A stretch of 64,000 bases of DNA from Balaenoptera acutorostrata (GCF_949987535.1 NC_080079.1:8808001-8872000); one strand, 5' to 3'. Shown: positions 1 through 11,225, numbered from the stretch's first letter. Translations and numbers: made by a program. Notes: generated by a model not told the origin, from the letters alone.

Positions 1-1640
1 CCTCTGCTGGTTTAACTCCAAGCTTCCACAGGGCACAGACCTTCTCACTCTTTTCAGCCTCCTTAGCCCCTTGCACAGGCCTGAAGCAGGGCAGTGCACA
101 GCCGAACATCACAGCTTCGGCTTCCTGGGCTTGCTCAGAGGATGACAGGAAGCCAGCTTTGTAAAGGGTTTAGCATGGGGCCCAGCCATGGGAAGTGCAC
201 AACCAATGTCAGCTATATTCTTACTAAATGTTTGCTGAGTGACCAGTGGCTTCTATAATACGCGACCTCTCTTCTTATCGGTCAGTATTTCAGAGCCACA
301 CGGGATGAGAAAGGGGCAGCAGAGGTGGGGATCATTCTCCCCTCATTCCTCACCCATGGAAAGGCCTGCAAGAGTAATTGAAGAGAGGAAAATAATTCTT
401 AAACATTCCTCCTTTTGTGCTTTTATTGTTAAATGAAAATGTCACACTTTTTGAAATGCTCTAAGCAAGTTTGCACAGCCCTTTCTGCAGAAAATACTGT
501 GTGTGTTGGGGGGAGATTTGTACGTGTGTGAGAGTGTGTATAACCTCTATCTGTTCTTCAACAAGTAATTGGCCAAAAGCAGGTGGCTTCGAAGGTGAAT
601 TAATTCTCTACTGGAAAAATTGTGTTGTGAACACCTAGTGATGAGGGATCTTAGACTCTGCTGTACCAGGAAGATGTCTCAAGCCCCAGAGCCAGGTGAG
701 TAAGATGTGTAACTTTAACGTATGTGAACCTAATTTTTATCTTGAGTCCTCATTTCCCTGAGGAAATTAGCCCTCATTAGCCCTCATTTTCAGCTAATTC
801 GGCGCTGGTTTAGCCAGCCCTGGGGCCGTACTTGGGTTTCCATTGGGGCTTACATGTGGTCAGGTCTGGTCCTGGCCACTGTCATCTCACCACAAGGCTG
901 CTGAGGTGTCCTCCCTCCCTGCTGGTCTCAGCGCTGACCCACTCCCGTTGGTCCAGGGAGGACCCTGCTGCGCCCCCTGCCGCCCAGCTCATCCCCACAA
1001 TCTCTCCCCCTCTCCCTCCCCACACAGCCCTCCTCTCCCCAGAGCCTCTCCAGCACCCAGAGCCAGCCGGCTGCTCCTGCACCACTCTGGGGTCACTCAA
1101 AATCCCTTTGCCTTCACACCCAGTGCCTAGCTACTTCTGCCCATGGCTCTGGCCCCGTGATGGGTGAAGGGCAGCTCTGGGATCCCACCACTCCCCGGAC
1201 CTTACCCCGGGGATGGGACATGCAAGTATCCTCTGCTCTCAGTCTCCAAATCTGGAGAAGGGTCCGCTTATCCTCCCCTTCCTGTGAAAGTCAAAGCCCT
1301 CTCCTCCCCTCTCACTTCCTCCTTCAAGTTATCTAGCCACAGGTTAGGAAGACTGGCTTTGGTTGATTTGCATTGTTCCAAACATCTTTCTGTGCTCAGA
1401 CCTAGGCTGCTGGAAGTCAAAAGCCCATTACCTGACTTTTTGCTCTTCTGCTGCCTGTGTTAGGGGATAGAAGGAGGGTAGCAGGAAATGCCAAGAAACG
1501 AATTTTGTGATTAATCTCACAAAATAGTATACTTCCAGGGCAGCATGCCAAGTCCCGGCTTCCCAGGCTTATGCAGATAACCCAGTCCAGCGGTGCTGCC
1601 CGACAGCTGCCTTAGATGCCTCCGCATAGCGTGCTGACGC
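1..1640. other. Unique non-coding DNA, no gene recognised
   Basis: Apart from a MIR-like piece near 150-240 I recognise no repeat, exon or RNA gene. The 840-1150 part is C-rich (CCTCCC, CCCCAC runs), which explains overlapping open frames on both strands there. There is no splice-site-flanked conserved reading frame. Confidence 0.6.
150..240 (+). repeat. MIR SINE 3' fragment
   Basis: The stretch resembles the 3' half of the tRNA-derived MIR family: a TTTAGCA..GGCCCAGCCA segment followed by AATGTCAGCTAT and AAATGTTTGCTGAGTG. It is heavily diverged, as expected for this ancient family. An L2 3' end is the alternative. Confidence 0.4.
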
Positions 1641-1649
1641 TGGCATGGG

Positions 1650-1790
1650 TGTGGGGATGGGGACCACTGGGGCCACAGTGCCTGGGTTTGAACCTGTGCT
1701 GCTCCTTCCTCCCTGTGTGACCAGAACAAGCATCGCCTGCCCTCAGCACCCTGGCTCCTTATCTGTAGCAGCACCATCCTTCTCCCAGGA
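1650..1790 (+). repeat. MIR SINE fragment
   Basis: It contains GCCTGGGTTTGAACCTGTGCT followed by CCTGTGTGACC, the B-box side and core of MIR. The remainder is strongly diverged. Confidence 0.5.
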
Positions 1791-1799
1791 CTGCTGCTG

Positions 1800-2240
1800 A
1801 AAGAGAAATCATCTAAGAGGCAATCAATGCTAGGAACCCGGAGAGAACCGCCGAGATGCCCTGTTTGCCCCACGTCTGTTCTCCTGCCCAGCATCAGTCA
1901 CGCGCGCGGTAGAGAGAGGACCAGAGAGCACGGAAGGCATCTGCCACCTCTGAGAAAAGTAACTCTACCCTCTTTCCCAGCAACTCACAGCCGCTTTGGA
2001 ACAGCCAGAGGTGCAAAGCCCCCAGATTCCTTGCAACGAGGCTGTGGATGAGACTCAAGGGCACAAAAGAGGTGGTGCTCACACTGCCAGCTTTCCAGAG
2101 ACTTCCTGCGCGGCTGCTAATGCTGCTGCTTCTCTAAGAACAACTCGCCCACCCGGACAGCCCGACCTGTGTTCCCTGAACTCCCTGGAAGAGGAGCAAA
2201 GGGCCCCGGTGCTGGGTCTCCTCAGGTGCTCTTTCTAACA
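1800..2240. other. Unique sequence, nothing recognised
   Basis: There is no recognisable repeat or exon. Short open frames on both strands overlap each other and look like chance. Confidence 0.5.
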
Positions 2241-2600
2241 GGTTCCCCCAGACCTCCTGCTCCCCCGGGCGCCTCCCCGCCTCTTGGTCTCTCTCCAGGG
2301 AACAGCGCTCAACCTCTGTCTTGTCTCGGTGGAGCCCGGGAGAGGGCTTCCAGGGGAGGCGGCGAGGTTCCGTCCTGTGCTGCGTTCTCATCCCCAGGGC
2401 CGCGCAGCCCTCCCGTGGGGTCTCCGCAACTGAGCCCGCTCTGCATGGATTCTGCTTCCGACCCCATCCGCCTCCTTTTCCAGGCAGTCCCACACCGGGG
2501 GAACCGATGCCCCTGTTGTCACTGTCAGGGACTGGCCTCGGGCGTCTGTGTCACCCGTGGACGGCGGCCCGTGGAAGTGCAGGGGGGCAGGGGGGGCTGC
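2240..2600. promoter_or_regulatory. Small CpG-rich segment, possible orphan CpG island
   Basis: The segment is visibly GC-rich and, unlike its surroundings, keeps many CpG dinucleotides (for example GGCGGCGAGG, GGCCGCGCAG, GGACGGCGGCCCG). By hand I count roughly 25 CpGs in about 360 bp, near the usual island threshold. No TATA box, transcript start or exon can be tied to it, so promoter activity is only a possibility. Local GC bias is the simpler alternative. Confidence 0.35.
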
Positions 2601-2640
2601 TGCACGAGCAGGAATCCACTCTCTCAGGGGGGCTGAACAT

Positions 2641-2766
2641 CTGCCCACACCTTGATTTAGGCCCAGTGAGACTGGCCTCCAGAACTGTAAGAGAATAAAT
2701 TTCTGTTGTTTTAAGTCACCAAGTTTGTCATAATTTGTTACAGCAATAACAAATTACAGTTACAAC
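2641..2766 (+). repeat. MLT1-type (ERVL-MaLR) LTR 3' end
   Basis: It has the characteristic order ACACCTTGATTT, GGCCTCCAGAACTGTAAGA, AATAAATTTCTGTTGTTTTA and a tail with GTTACAGCAATA. This is the polyadenylation end of MLT1-like solo LTRs. The 5' part of the LTR is not recognisable upstream. Confidence 0.65.
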
Positions 2767-2939
2767 ACAGTGCTACACACACAAAAGACATACACTCCTG
2801 AGAAAGAGATACAGAAAATTCAAGCCAGTCCCAGCACTGAACATGGATTGGTGTGGGAAACTGGGAGTTCCGCGTCCACAGAATCTCAGGTCACTGGATA
2901 ACTGCCCAAACTTTCATTTTCATTTGCCTCAGTGTCCCC

Positions 2940-3590
2940 ATCAAACCTGGGCCTGTGTTCACTCTCATATTTTATCTGTGCGAGTACAAAATAGCACAAC
3001 CCCTCTGGAGGGGAATTAGGCAAGACATTCAGCCCTTGGCCAAGCTGTCGCGGTATGAGAATCTGCCATGCTGAGATGCATGCCCATAGGCCCCTGGCTG
3101 GATACACTAGGGTACATCCCCAGACAGAGTGCTCTGCAGCCATAGAAGGGAATGAGGAAGATCTCTACAGATAATATGGAGTGAGTTCCAGGATCTCTGT
3201 TAATTGAAGAAAAGCAAGATTCAAAAGTATATGTATACATACTTTTAATATATATTACCTTTTAATATATATATCACCTTTTAATATATACATTACCTTT
3301 TAATATATATTACCTTTTGTATAAGACAGAAGGTAAAATTTATGCATGTATACACATACATACACGCTTATTTTTTAACAAGGTACACAAGAAGGATAAA
3401 CCAAAACTAATAAAAATGCCTACCTGCAGAAAGTCAGTGGGAATGGGGTGGAAGGAAGAGGTTGGGGGTGAGATTCTGAGTAATCCCATTTATATGGTTT
3501 TTGACTTTTGAACCATGTTTGTGTTTTATACAATTTTCAAAATATTAAATCAACAAAGATGAACAAAGCAAACCCTAGAATCTAAAACAA
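2940..3590 (+). repeat. Old LINE-1 3' end (ORF2 tail and 3' UTR)
   Basis: The order of landmarks matches an ancient L1M 3' end: AACCCCTCTGGAGGGGAATT (the ORF2 'trace of interference' segment), GCTCTGCAGCCATAGAAGGG, a GTTAATTGAAGAAAAGCAAG segment, then an A/T-rich 3' UTR with GAACCATGTTTGTGTTTTA. It is strongly diverged and lacks an intact coding frame. HAL1 is an alternative family. Confidence 0.5.
3243..3314. repeat. Minisatellite, four 17-19 bp units
   Basis: Four head-to-tail units at 3243-3259, 3260-3278, 3279-3297 and 3298-3314 share TTTTAATATATA..T(T/C)ACC and differ by a TA or CA insertion. The array sits in the A/T-rich 3' UTR of the surrounding old L1 and probably expanded from it by slippage. 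Confidence 0.9.
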
Positions 3591-3944
3591 AAGGAAACAA
3601 ATGAATCTAAATGAATAGCAAATTTATAACATAACCACTCAGAATAGAGAATAAATTCAAGGAATTTTTGAACTTATGCCTCTCACTCTATACCCTTAGT
3701 GTGATGCATTCCAAGACCAAGAAGAGCTATGGAGAAATCTGCCACTTTGACTTGGTGATTTTCTTATTGGTGGGAGTAATTCTGACAGTATTCTGATGGT
3801 ATTTTAGGTGCCTTGAGGATACAGCATATTAGTAACTAGATTGGTGTTGGTGAAAACCATCTTTGTCCCTGGGAGAAGGGAAGTACAAATATGAAGTGAA
3901 GGAGGTATCAGTGTCTACATGTGATTTGTAAAAATACAGAGTAC

Positions 3945-4426
3945 ATTAAGGGCTCTGCTTCTTCGCTCCTCCCTGCATCCACACCCTTCGCCACGTGACT
4001 TTGCAATTCCTCCCACTAAGGAGGCAGAGGACACCTCGCTGTCCTTGACTGTGGTTTGACCATGTGCCTTGCTTTGGCCAATGGAGTGTTAGTGGCCATG
4101 ATGTGGCCAAAGGCTTGACAAGTGCCTGTGCTGTTGGGTTTGCCTCTTGTGCCTTTGTCATCACCATGAGGAGAATACGTCCAGGCTCGTCCACTGGCCC
4201 AGGAGAATGAGAGGCATGTGCAGAAGAGCTGAACCACCCAGGGGAGCCTAGCCTACATGGTCTGATCCCAAGCAGATCCCCAGACACATGAATGGGCACA
4301 GCCAAGATCAGCTGATCTCCAGCCAATCCAGTGATCCATGAATATAAACGATTGTTCTCTTAAGCCATTGAGTTTTGGGGTGGTTTGTTAAGCAGCATTT
4401 TTGAGACAAAAGCTAACTAATACAAT
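3945..4426 (+). repeat. Solo LTR, ERVL-MaLR type
   Basis: The 3' end carries the hallmark AAGCCATTGAGTTTTGGGGT, GGTTTGTTAAGCAGCATT and terminal AGCTAACTAATACAA of MaLR-type LTRs. Upstream are CAGCCAAGATCAGCTGATCT and the GGCCAATGGAGTGTTAG segment, giving about 480 bp in the expected order. I cannot name the subfamily with confidence. No internal gag or pol sequence follows. Confidence 0.65.
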
Positions 4427-4689
4427 CAGTGGGTTGATGGGAGGGAGCGGCAGGAATTAAAGAAAGGAAGGACTCTGCGCAGGGCGGGGCACGAGCCAGG
4501 AGCACCGCAAACAGCAGTTTGACAAACACACCTGGAAAGACGTCACCTTCTGATAACACGTGAGCACAAGAATTGCATTTTTCAATTGAGAGCTCGGGCT
4601 AAGACCAGAACCGAGAGAACACTGGTGAGCTCTGTGGCTGTGACTTCACAAGGCATAACTCAAATTTGCAAGGATTATACAAACTCTAC

Positions 4690-4850
4690 GTTTTTTTTAA
4701 AAAAAGAATAAGATTAAGGTCATCACATTTTAGAGTTGAACATATCCCCATAGGTCATTTAATCCAATCCCTCCTTTTACAGATGAAGAAACTGAGGCCC
4801 AGAGAAACCCAAAGAGACCATTAGGACATAGTGGACGCAGGACAGACCGT
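4690..4850 (-). repeat. MIR-like fragment
   Basis: TTTTACAGATGAAGAAACTG followed by AGGCCCAGAG is the reverse complement of the MIR core (CCTCAGTTTC..CATCTGTAAA). The preceding CATTTAATCCAATCCCTCC is a variant seen in a related old repeat, so the exact family is uncertain. Confidence 0.4.
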
Positions 4851-5359
4851 GGGTCTCGTCACTGCCTCTTCCCACTCCCCCAGGCTGCCCATGAAGGCCA
4901 CAGAGCCTTCTTCCCATAAGGGGAGACTCTTGGAAGACAGCCCAAGACTGATCCCAGAGGCTCCAACCCCCTTCCTCTTCCATCTCTCATCATGAAGCTG
5001 GAGTTTCCATCACACCTCCGCCCAGGAGAGGGGCTGCCCCCTCTATAAAAGCACTTCATGTCCTGAAGATGCTTGGGCCACAGGCTGACCCCCAGCGGTG
5101 TCATCAGGAAGCAGGGGCCGACTGACTCAGCCCTCCGCTTCTTTAAGTTGTGTACCTGTTGCATTTATTGATGTCTCCCCTTGTTCCACCCCACAAAGAA
5201 TCAAGATGCAGATCATGTAACCAGATGGAATAACATTTAGGAGAGAAAATGTATTAGGAACCATCTTAAGAGGCTGACATGCGCTTATGGATACAAGTGG
5301 GACACTGTCAAGAGGCGTCTAATTGTTGCATGGTGAGAAGAAATTTGGACCAAGCACTA

Positions 5360-5540
5360 GGAGAAGTGAGAACCAGCTTCTAGTGCCAGTTTTGTCACCG
5401 CTGGGGGACCCAAGGTAGGTTACTCAGCCTCTCTGGTACCCACCCATCTGTAACCTGGGGATGGCGGCAGCCTCCTGTGTCTCTCAGAGATGGGGCTGGG
5501 GGGTAGTTCCAAGACTGTGATGCTTAAATTGGCCATTATC
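5360..5540 (+). repeat. MIR SINE
   Basis: Diverged MIR in sense orientation: CTAGTGCCAGTTTTGTCACC, AAGGTAGGTTACTCAGCCTC, then ACCCATCTGTAACCTGGGGA. Confidence 0.5.
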
Positions 5541-5689
5541 ATGGGGGAGGGGTGGCAATCCTGCCTCTGTCCCAAGGCAGCCTGGCCCCTCTCTGCTCCA
5601 CGTACACAGGCGATTTCTGCTGAAAGTCAGTCTCCTCCCTTCCTCTGTAGGTGGTTTGGTCCCAATCATTCCTTCATTAGTTACACATC

Positions 5690-6005
5690 CGACCATCTAC
5701 CTTGTATCTCGCGAATCCCTCCGCTTCCCTGCCCCCATCGGCCCCTCCACCTCCACCCCCGGTGGAGCCATCCTCAGGCGCCCTCTGCCCTGCCTGCTCT
5801 CGAGCCTGCCCCTCCAGGGCTCCCCACCCTGCGACGGAGAGGCCTCCCTGACATGCCTCGCTCTTAGGACGGAGAACACATCTCCAGCACGACTACTAGA
5901 CTGGGCGGTCCGGCGCCGCGACCTCACCAGCCTCCCTCTCCTTCTTCTCCCTCCTTCTCCTTCTTCTCCGCAGCCCAGCCACGCAGGGCTGTACTCTCTG
6001 TTTCC
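5690..6005. other. Pyrimidine-rich unique sequence
   Basis: The + strand is C/T-rich with a CTCCTTCTTCTCCCTCC-type tract near 5935-5972. No repeat family or exon is recognised. Overlapping open frames on both strands follow from the composition. Confidence 0.5.
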
Positions 6006-6009
6006 TGAG

Positions 6010-6190
6010 ACCTGCTGTATTGCTTTCCAAGCGCTGCCATAACAAAGCACCACAACCTGGGTGGCTTAAGACAACACAAATTAATTCTTTCACATTTCTG
6101 GAGCCAGAAGTCCAAAAGCATGGTGTTGGCGGGGTCACGCTCCCTCTGAAGGCTCTAGGGGACAGCAGCGTTCTTCCCTTTGGGGACACG
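6010..6190 (-). repeat. MLT1-type LTR fragment
   Basis: The + strand reads GCTGCCATAACAAAGCACCA, CCTGGGTGGCTTAAGACAAC and TTCTGGAGCCAGAAGTCC, the reverse complement of the 3' half of an MLT1-like LTR. It is truncated at about 6190. Confidence 0.65.
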
Positions 6191-6194
6191 CTCC

Positions 6195-6505
6195 TCTGCC
6201 CACCTTCCCACCCACCTTCATGCCATCCCCCTGTCCCACCCTGCAGCTCAGGTCAAGCACCCCCTGCTCCAGGCAGCCTCCCCTGATCTTTGAGCTCCGT
6301 TCCTGTTATACTCGTCCCCTTCTCTCTAGTACCCGTTCTCAGTGTGGGTCTATCTGATTAACGTCTGTTCCCTGCCCCCCCATTAGACTGCTCGCTGCAC
6401 GAGGACAGGATCAGGCTGTTTGCTCACCACTGGGGCCCCAGCACCTAGAACAAAGCAAGCGCTCAGCACACTGAATAAGGGTGAGTTAATGAATGAACAA
6501 ACTGA
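6195..6505 (+). repeat. LINE L2 3' end
   Basis: The L2 3' region is recognisable: CAGGCAGCCTCCCCTGATC, a CTGCTCGCTGCACGAGGACA segment, GGGGCCCCAGCACCTAGAAC and an AATAAGGGTGAGTTAATGAA end. Divergence is typical of this ancient family. Confidence 0.6.
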
Positions 6506-6830
6506 TTGAGAGCCCTGTGTGCCAGGCCACAGGGACGCACAGATACCAGGATAAGGAGGCAGGGTGTCCTGATCTCTTGGCTTGGTAGGGAAGGCGAGTG
6601 GACAGACGTCTAAAATGGAAGGTGACACACTCTGCACCCCAGGGATGAACGAGGCCAGCGGGACTGGGGAGCGGGGAGGGGATTACCTGCTGGGACAGCA
6701 AAGAACTCAGCTCAAAGTTGCTGGTTCAGCTGGGGTTTAGGGGGGAAAGAACAGAGAGAAGGGCATTCCAGGCAGAGGGACCAGCCTCCACAAAGCCACA
6801 AAGGTGAGAAAAGGTTCCGTGGGTGTGTGA
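6505..6830 (+). repeat. Unclassified ancient interspersed repeat, copy 1
   Basis: CCCTGTGTGCCAGGCCACAGGG, a GGGCATTCCAGGCAGAGGGA segment and ACAAAGCCACAAAGGTGAGA are phrases of an old repeat of the type ending in 'aggaaggcattccaggcagagggaacagc..caaaggc'. Related phrases occur near 11775 and 29075. I do not recall the family name reliably; an L3/CR1-like LINE is one possibility. Confidence 0.35.
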
Positions 6831-7440
6831 ATGGTGAGAGCCAGCCCTTGCCCAGTGGACCAGCTGTGGCCAAATTAAAGGCAGTTATCCAAGAGAAGGA
6901 GATGCTCTGCAGGTATAGACGTGCCTCTGCAACCCATCACTGCCACATCCAGGGTGAAAGAAATTCAGTGATTAGGGTGCCTTGGCCATGGCAAGTGGAG
7001 GAAGCTGGCTGGCTTTGCATCTGACTGGAGCCCCTCACTATAGCCACGAAGCCGTGGCCTCTGTCAATGTATATGCCATATCAGTCAGCATCTCAGGGGA
7101 ACCCAAACCCTGGGATTTTTTTCTTTTTTTAACCAGGTCTCTGGAAAAGCACGGCCGATGCCTTTTAGGAAACTGGGAAGAGAAAGGTCCCCTCCCCCTG
7201 CTGGCCTGGCTCCTTGCTCCTTCAGTGGCCGCGAGTGACCCCGGGAGGCCCACGGCAAGGCCTGGCCCCGACAGAGCACACGTGAGCACCCAGAGCCATC
7301 TCATCTTAAGAAGTCCTCACCTGGCTTCCAGAAGCACACTTCAGGGACGCTCTGGTGTGTTCCGTCTCTGTTACTTCCTGAGTGTGACTAATGCGATTCG
7401 TCCCTTCCCCGCCATGTACACGGAGTCCTTCCCACTTTCC
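6830..7440. other. Unique sequence, nothing recognised
   Basis: A 185-codon open frame (6982-7539) crosses this stretch but shows no domain, signal peptide or convincing composition, so I do not call it a gene. No repeat is recognised. Confidence 0.5.
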
Positions 7441-7850
7441 TCACCACTGCAGGAGTGGCCTATCGCGCAGCAAGAAATCCATGCTGATCAATTCGGGACA
7501 GGCTGCATAAGGAAGGCAAATTACACGAATATGAGTTAGGGATAACTATGATTAATCCTTTGGCCAGGCAGAGCCCTGATTCCCATCATGCCCTTGGGCA
7601 GCTCCGGCGTGACAGGGCTAAGGACAGCACTTCTGATGGCCGCGGCACCCAGCCATTCATTACGGTGGTGTCCCCATCACTGAGCCTACTGATGAGGTTA
7701 TTGATCCCAGGAAATAATCGTATGAAATGCATCGCGGTAAGCGCAGGCCATTGTCTTTGTAAGTATTTATTGGCAAGGGATTTTTGTCATTTTAGTAGAG
7801 CCTCACTTTTATGAATTAATCGATGGCACCTTTTCAAACTAACAGTCGGT
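7440..7850. other. Candidate conserved non-coding block
   Basis: A repeat-free stretch that is moderately AT-rich, with ATTACACGAATATGAG, ATGATTAATCCTTTGG and GAATTAATCGATGG, including homeodomain-type ATTA cores. The call rests only on composition and absence of repeats; conservation is not demonstrated. Confidence 0.3.
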
Positions 7851-10070
7851 ACTTCTACTGGAAGAAAGAGCAGAGGAGAGAGGAGGAGAAAACAGGAAGA
7901 AGGAGCAAAACCCAACGTGCAGGAAAGGTCTAGAAAAATGGGAAATCTAGCACCCAGTAGATGGTGCTGTAATCAAATTCTAAAACCTGTTACAGCAGAG
8001 GTTTAGAAAAGTGTTAGAGAGAAGGAGGGGAAGGAGAGCTTGTTAGAATTAAAGGTATATGGTTAAATGGATTCAGCCATTTCCCTCAGTTTGGATAAAG
8101 ATACGATGACGATGGTGATGAAAGCAAGGCCTCCTTCCAGAAATCGCAGGCTGGGAGGGTTTCTGCCTCTCAAGAAGTCAGTGCAGGTAGATGGTGGGTG
8201 ATAACAGCCCCACCCAACCAAACGGACTTGCTCACCACCTACACTGGTCCCTTGGAAATACCAGGAAAATCCGTGAAAAGGCCCTTTCCACACTGAATAT
8301 TAAGGTGGCACCCAAAGATATCTTTAATTCCACCCCATTGAGAACAAATGTCACTCATACACATTTTCGTCACTTAAGGAAATTTGTCTACGCAAAACTG
8401 TCCTCAGATTTGGGGACGGAAAACTGGAGTGGAGCAAGGTGGGAGCTGAGTGTGCAGATGCACAGCCTCTCGCGACAGTGTCTCTTCGCTGGCCCGATCC
8501 AGAGCCCTTCCGGACCTGTCTGAGTCCAGCTCTTCTCCAGAGTGGCCCAGGTCCCTCAGCTAGAGGGGAGACGTGCCCTGGAAAACACCTGATCACAGCC
8601 TGTTGTTTTGTGGGCAGCTGGGGGAAGGAAGGAGATGGGTGAGCTGCCGATGGCTGGGGGGCAGACGTGTGCGGGGAGACTCGCCTGCAGACTTGCACAC
8701 TCAGTGGTGGGCGGCCCTGGCGCCTGCGAGGCTCTCTGCATCTCTTAGATCGCAGCCGCCCCAGGCGGCTCTGCCAGGCTTCCAGCAACCCTAGGAGCAC
8801 CGGGCCATCTTCATGAGGACGTAGAAGCCCCTCCAGAGCTTCAGGCTCATGACTGACTAGTTGACAAATCCCCTACACTCTTGAGACAGCATCTGCATTC
8901 TACAAGCCATTCCAAAGGTATCTGGGTGGAACTGGGGTAAGGGTTAAGGCCGGGCACCTAAACTGCTGAGTGGTGGCCTGATTCCTAGGGACAGTGTTGA
9001 GCTGGACACAGATAGGGGCACAAGGCTCGTTGGGAGTGGAGGTTGGAATGAGGAGGATGCTGGAACCATGTATATTTCCACAAACAGGCAACTGATCAGT
9101 TGACCCTGGTCCCATCTCAGAGACCGAATTAAGGCAAGGAGGGCTGGGGTGGGCTTCGTGGGTGAGATAAACCTTGAGCTTGACCCTACAGGCCCAATAG
9201 AATGTGATCGGATAGAGAGGGGAGAGAGGGGTCAGGAAGGGGGCTCAGGTAGGGGTGGGGACAGAGCAGTCAGGAGGTGGGAGGCCTGGGGAGGAGTGGG
9301 TCCCACTCAAAGACAAGGGAGGAGCTCTGAGCAGAGACCCCACAAGACATGGGCCTGAGCAGGAAGGCCTACCTCCCCACTCCCAAATTCTTCACCAAGA
9401 ACACACTGCAGGTCCCTGTGGGACAGGCACCATGTGCTTCCCAAGGGTCACCAAGCTGCTGGGGTCACAGGCTCATTATAAAAGACAAAACTTGAGGCAG
9501 TGTCCCTGCAGCTACAAAGCCACAGAGCCTTACTACTGTCAGCAAGACTCCTCTCTCCAGGGAGCAGTGCAAACCCATTCAGGGAACATTTTCATCCTGA
9601 CCTTCTCAGGCGAGCACTTGGTACACATGTAACTCTGCCACCCCTGCCTCCTGCTCAGCGTGGTGTGGTTGAATTCCGCAGTCAGCCAGGGCCCCAAAAT
9701 AAATGAACTTTTTTATAACTGAAAAATTGAATCAGAGGTCCAAAACCAAAGGAAGAACTCTGTAAGCCAGCCTTCATATGACAGTTGCGTGGAAACATCC
9801 AACGCTTAAAGTCAGCCAGAATGAAATCCATTTTTTACCAGATCCAAGTGGCCACCAGCCTCACATGCAGTATCCTCAGGCCCTGATCTTCACTACCGTC
9901 CCAGGCCCAACGTGAGGTCTCACAGAACCTTTGGCCAGGGTGACCCAGTCCTGAGGGCTAGGACCTGCCCCACGCCTGCTGGCCTCTCCTGAGCAGCACT
10001 GACCGAGGAGGAGCTAGGGCGTGGCTGGGCACTACAGATGCCTCCGGGCTGGAGTGAACAACAGCACATG
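7850..10070. other. Unique sequence with no recognised gene
   Basis: Apart from weak old-repeat resemblance near 9110-9260 (phrases such as CAATAGAATGTGATCGGATAG) I see no repeat, exon or RNA gene. Open frames at 8351-8800 and 9255-9632 overlap opposing frames and have no recognisable domain. Confidence 0.5.
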
Positions 10071-10071
10071 C

Positions 10072-10531
10072 GACGGTTAATTTCATGTTGTCGACTCGAC
10101 TGCGCCATGGGGCGCCCGGATGAAGCACTATTTTTGCGTGTCTGTGGTGGTGTTTCCAGATGAGAATAGCATTTGAATGCGGACTCAGTAAAGCAGATTG
10201 CTCTCCCCAATGTGGGTGGGCATCATCCAATCCTTCGAGGGCCTGAATAGAACAAAAGGCAGAGGGAGGGAGGATTTGGTCCTTTCCCACCTGCTGCATA
10301 AGCTGGGACAGAGGTCTCTCTTGCCCTCGGACTGGGATTTACTCCACTGGCCCCCCTGGTTCTCAGGCCTTTAGACTCAGACTAGAGTTACACCTGCAGC
10401 TTTCCTGGGTCTTCACTTTGCAGGGGGCAGACTGTGGGACTTCTCAGCATAGCCAGATAGATAGATAGATAGATAGATAGATAGGGATATTCTATTGGTT
10501 CTATTTCTCTGGAAATCCCTGACTAATATAA
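10072..10531 (+). repeat. Solo LTR of MLT2 type (ERVL)
   Basis: About 460 bp match an ERVL LTR in order: GGTTAATTTCATGTTGTCGA, GTGGTGTTTCCAGATGAGA, GTGGGTGGGCATCATCCAAT, GGGCCTGAATAGAACAAAAG, GGGACTTCTCAGCATAGCC, and the 3' end ATTGGTTCTATTTCTCTGG with ACTAATATA. No internal retroviral genes accompany it, so it is a solo LTR formed by recombination. A GATA microsatellite has expanded inside it. Confidence 0.85.
10455..10484. repeat. (AGAT)n microsatellite
   Basis: Thirty bases of uninterrupted AGAT, about seven and a half units, occur in the 3' part of the MLT2-type LTR where family members usually carry a short TATA-rich stretch. It is probably length-polymorphic. Confidence 0.97.
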
Positions 10532-10534
10532 GCA

Positions 10535-10925
10535 CAGAACAAACACCTCCATAATACAACTACCAGTTTACGCTGAGGAATCAACCAAAGACAGACCCTG
10601 CAGATTGTTTTATCTGAATCACATAACCATCCTTTTAACTGCTTCTCAACAAAGCCATGAAAAGTCTCTCACAGATGCCTCCTGCATCTGATGGAATTCT
10701 GGAATTGAAAAGACGCCCAGCTCGCTGCAGGGTTCAGGGATCTGCCGGGTCTCTCTCTTGAGGGGCATCATCAGGCAACATCTCCTCCCTCACTTGGCCC
10801 AGTGGAGCAGGGATTGGCAAAGGCCTGGGCACTCTGAGACCCGCCGGATGGATGCAAGGGTGGGAGGGACAGGGTTGGGAAAGGCGGGCCCGGGGAAGAG
10901 GCCACCTCAGCCCCGCTGCTTTTTG
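10535..10925. other. Unique sequence, nothing recognised
   Basis: GC-mixed sequence without recognisable repeat, exon or RNA gene. Confidence 0.5.
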
Positions 10926-11225
10926 CTTTCCACGCCCAACACTTGGTGTGGCAGTTCATTTCCAGCAAATTGTAAATATTTAGACTATTGCCTAAATGTT
11001 CAGCATTAATGGATTCAAAGAAAACAGCTGCAAATTCAGAAAACTTTTTCATAAATCACATTCCCTTGTGTAACACTTCTCATGTTACCGGTCTATTGAC
11101 CCACAGATATGTTTCCTTGGGCTACAGAATTTCATTTAATCCACAGTGGGTTTCTGCTAATAAGGGATTTCAGCAGGCTGATACTTTCAAAAGTGTGAAA
11201 GTCAGTTCTAAATACGCTGCATTGG
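10925..11225. other. Candidate conserved non-coding block
   Basis: Repeat-free AT-rich stretch with TTCATTTCCAGCAAATTGTA, GTTCAGCATTAATGGATTC and CAGAATTTCATTTAATCC. ATTA cores and even composition resemble enhancer-type conserved elements. No alignment evidence is available. Confidence 0.3.

Noticed and set aside
2169..2636. 155-codon frame in CpG-rich DNA as an exon
   Set aside because: Pro/Ser/Gly/Arg-rich translation is expected from GC-rich DNA; several frames are open on both strands.
3243..3314. CRISPR-like array
   Set aside because: The units are adjacent with no unique spacers and lie in a LINE 3' UTR; the genome is mammalian.
6982..7539. 185-codon open frame as a gene
   Set aside because: No domain, signal peptide or splice context; opposed by minus-strand frames.
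10072..10531. Endogenous retrovirus with genes
   Set aside because: Only solo LTRs (MLT2 and MLT1 types) are present; no gag, pol or env-like sequence adjoins any of them.
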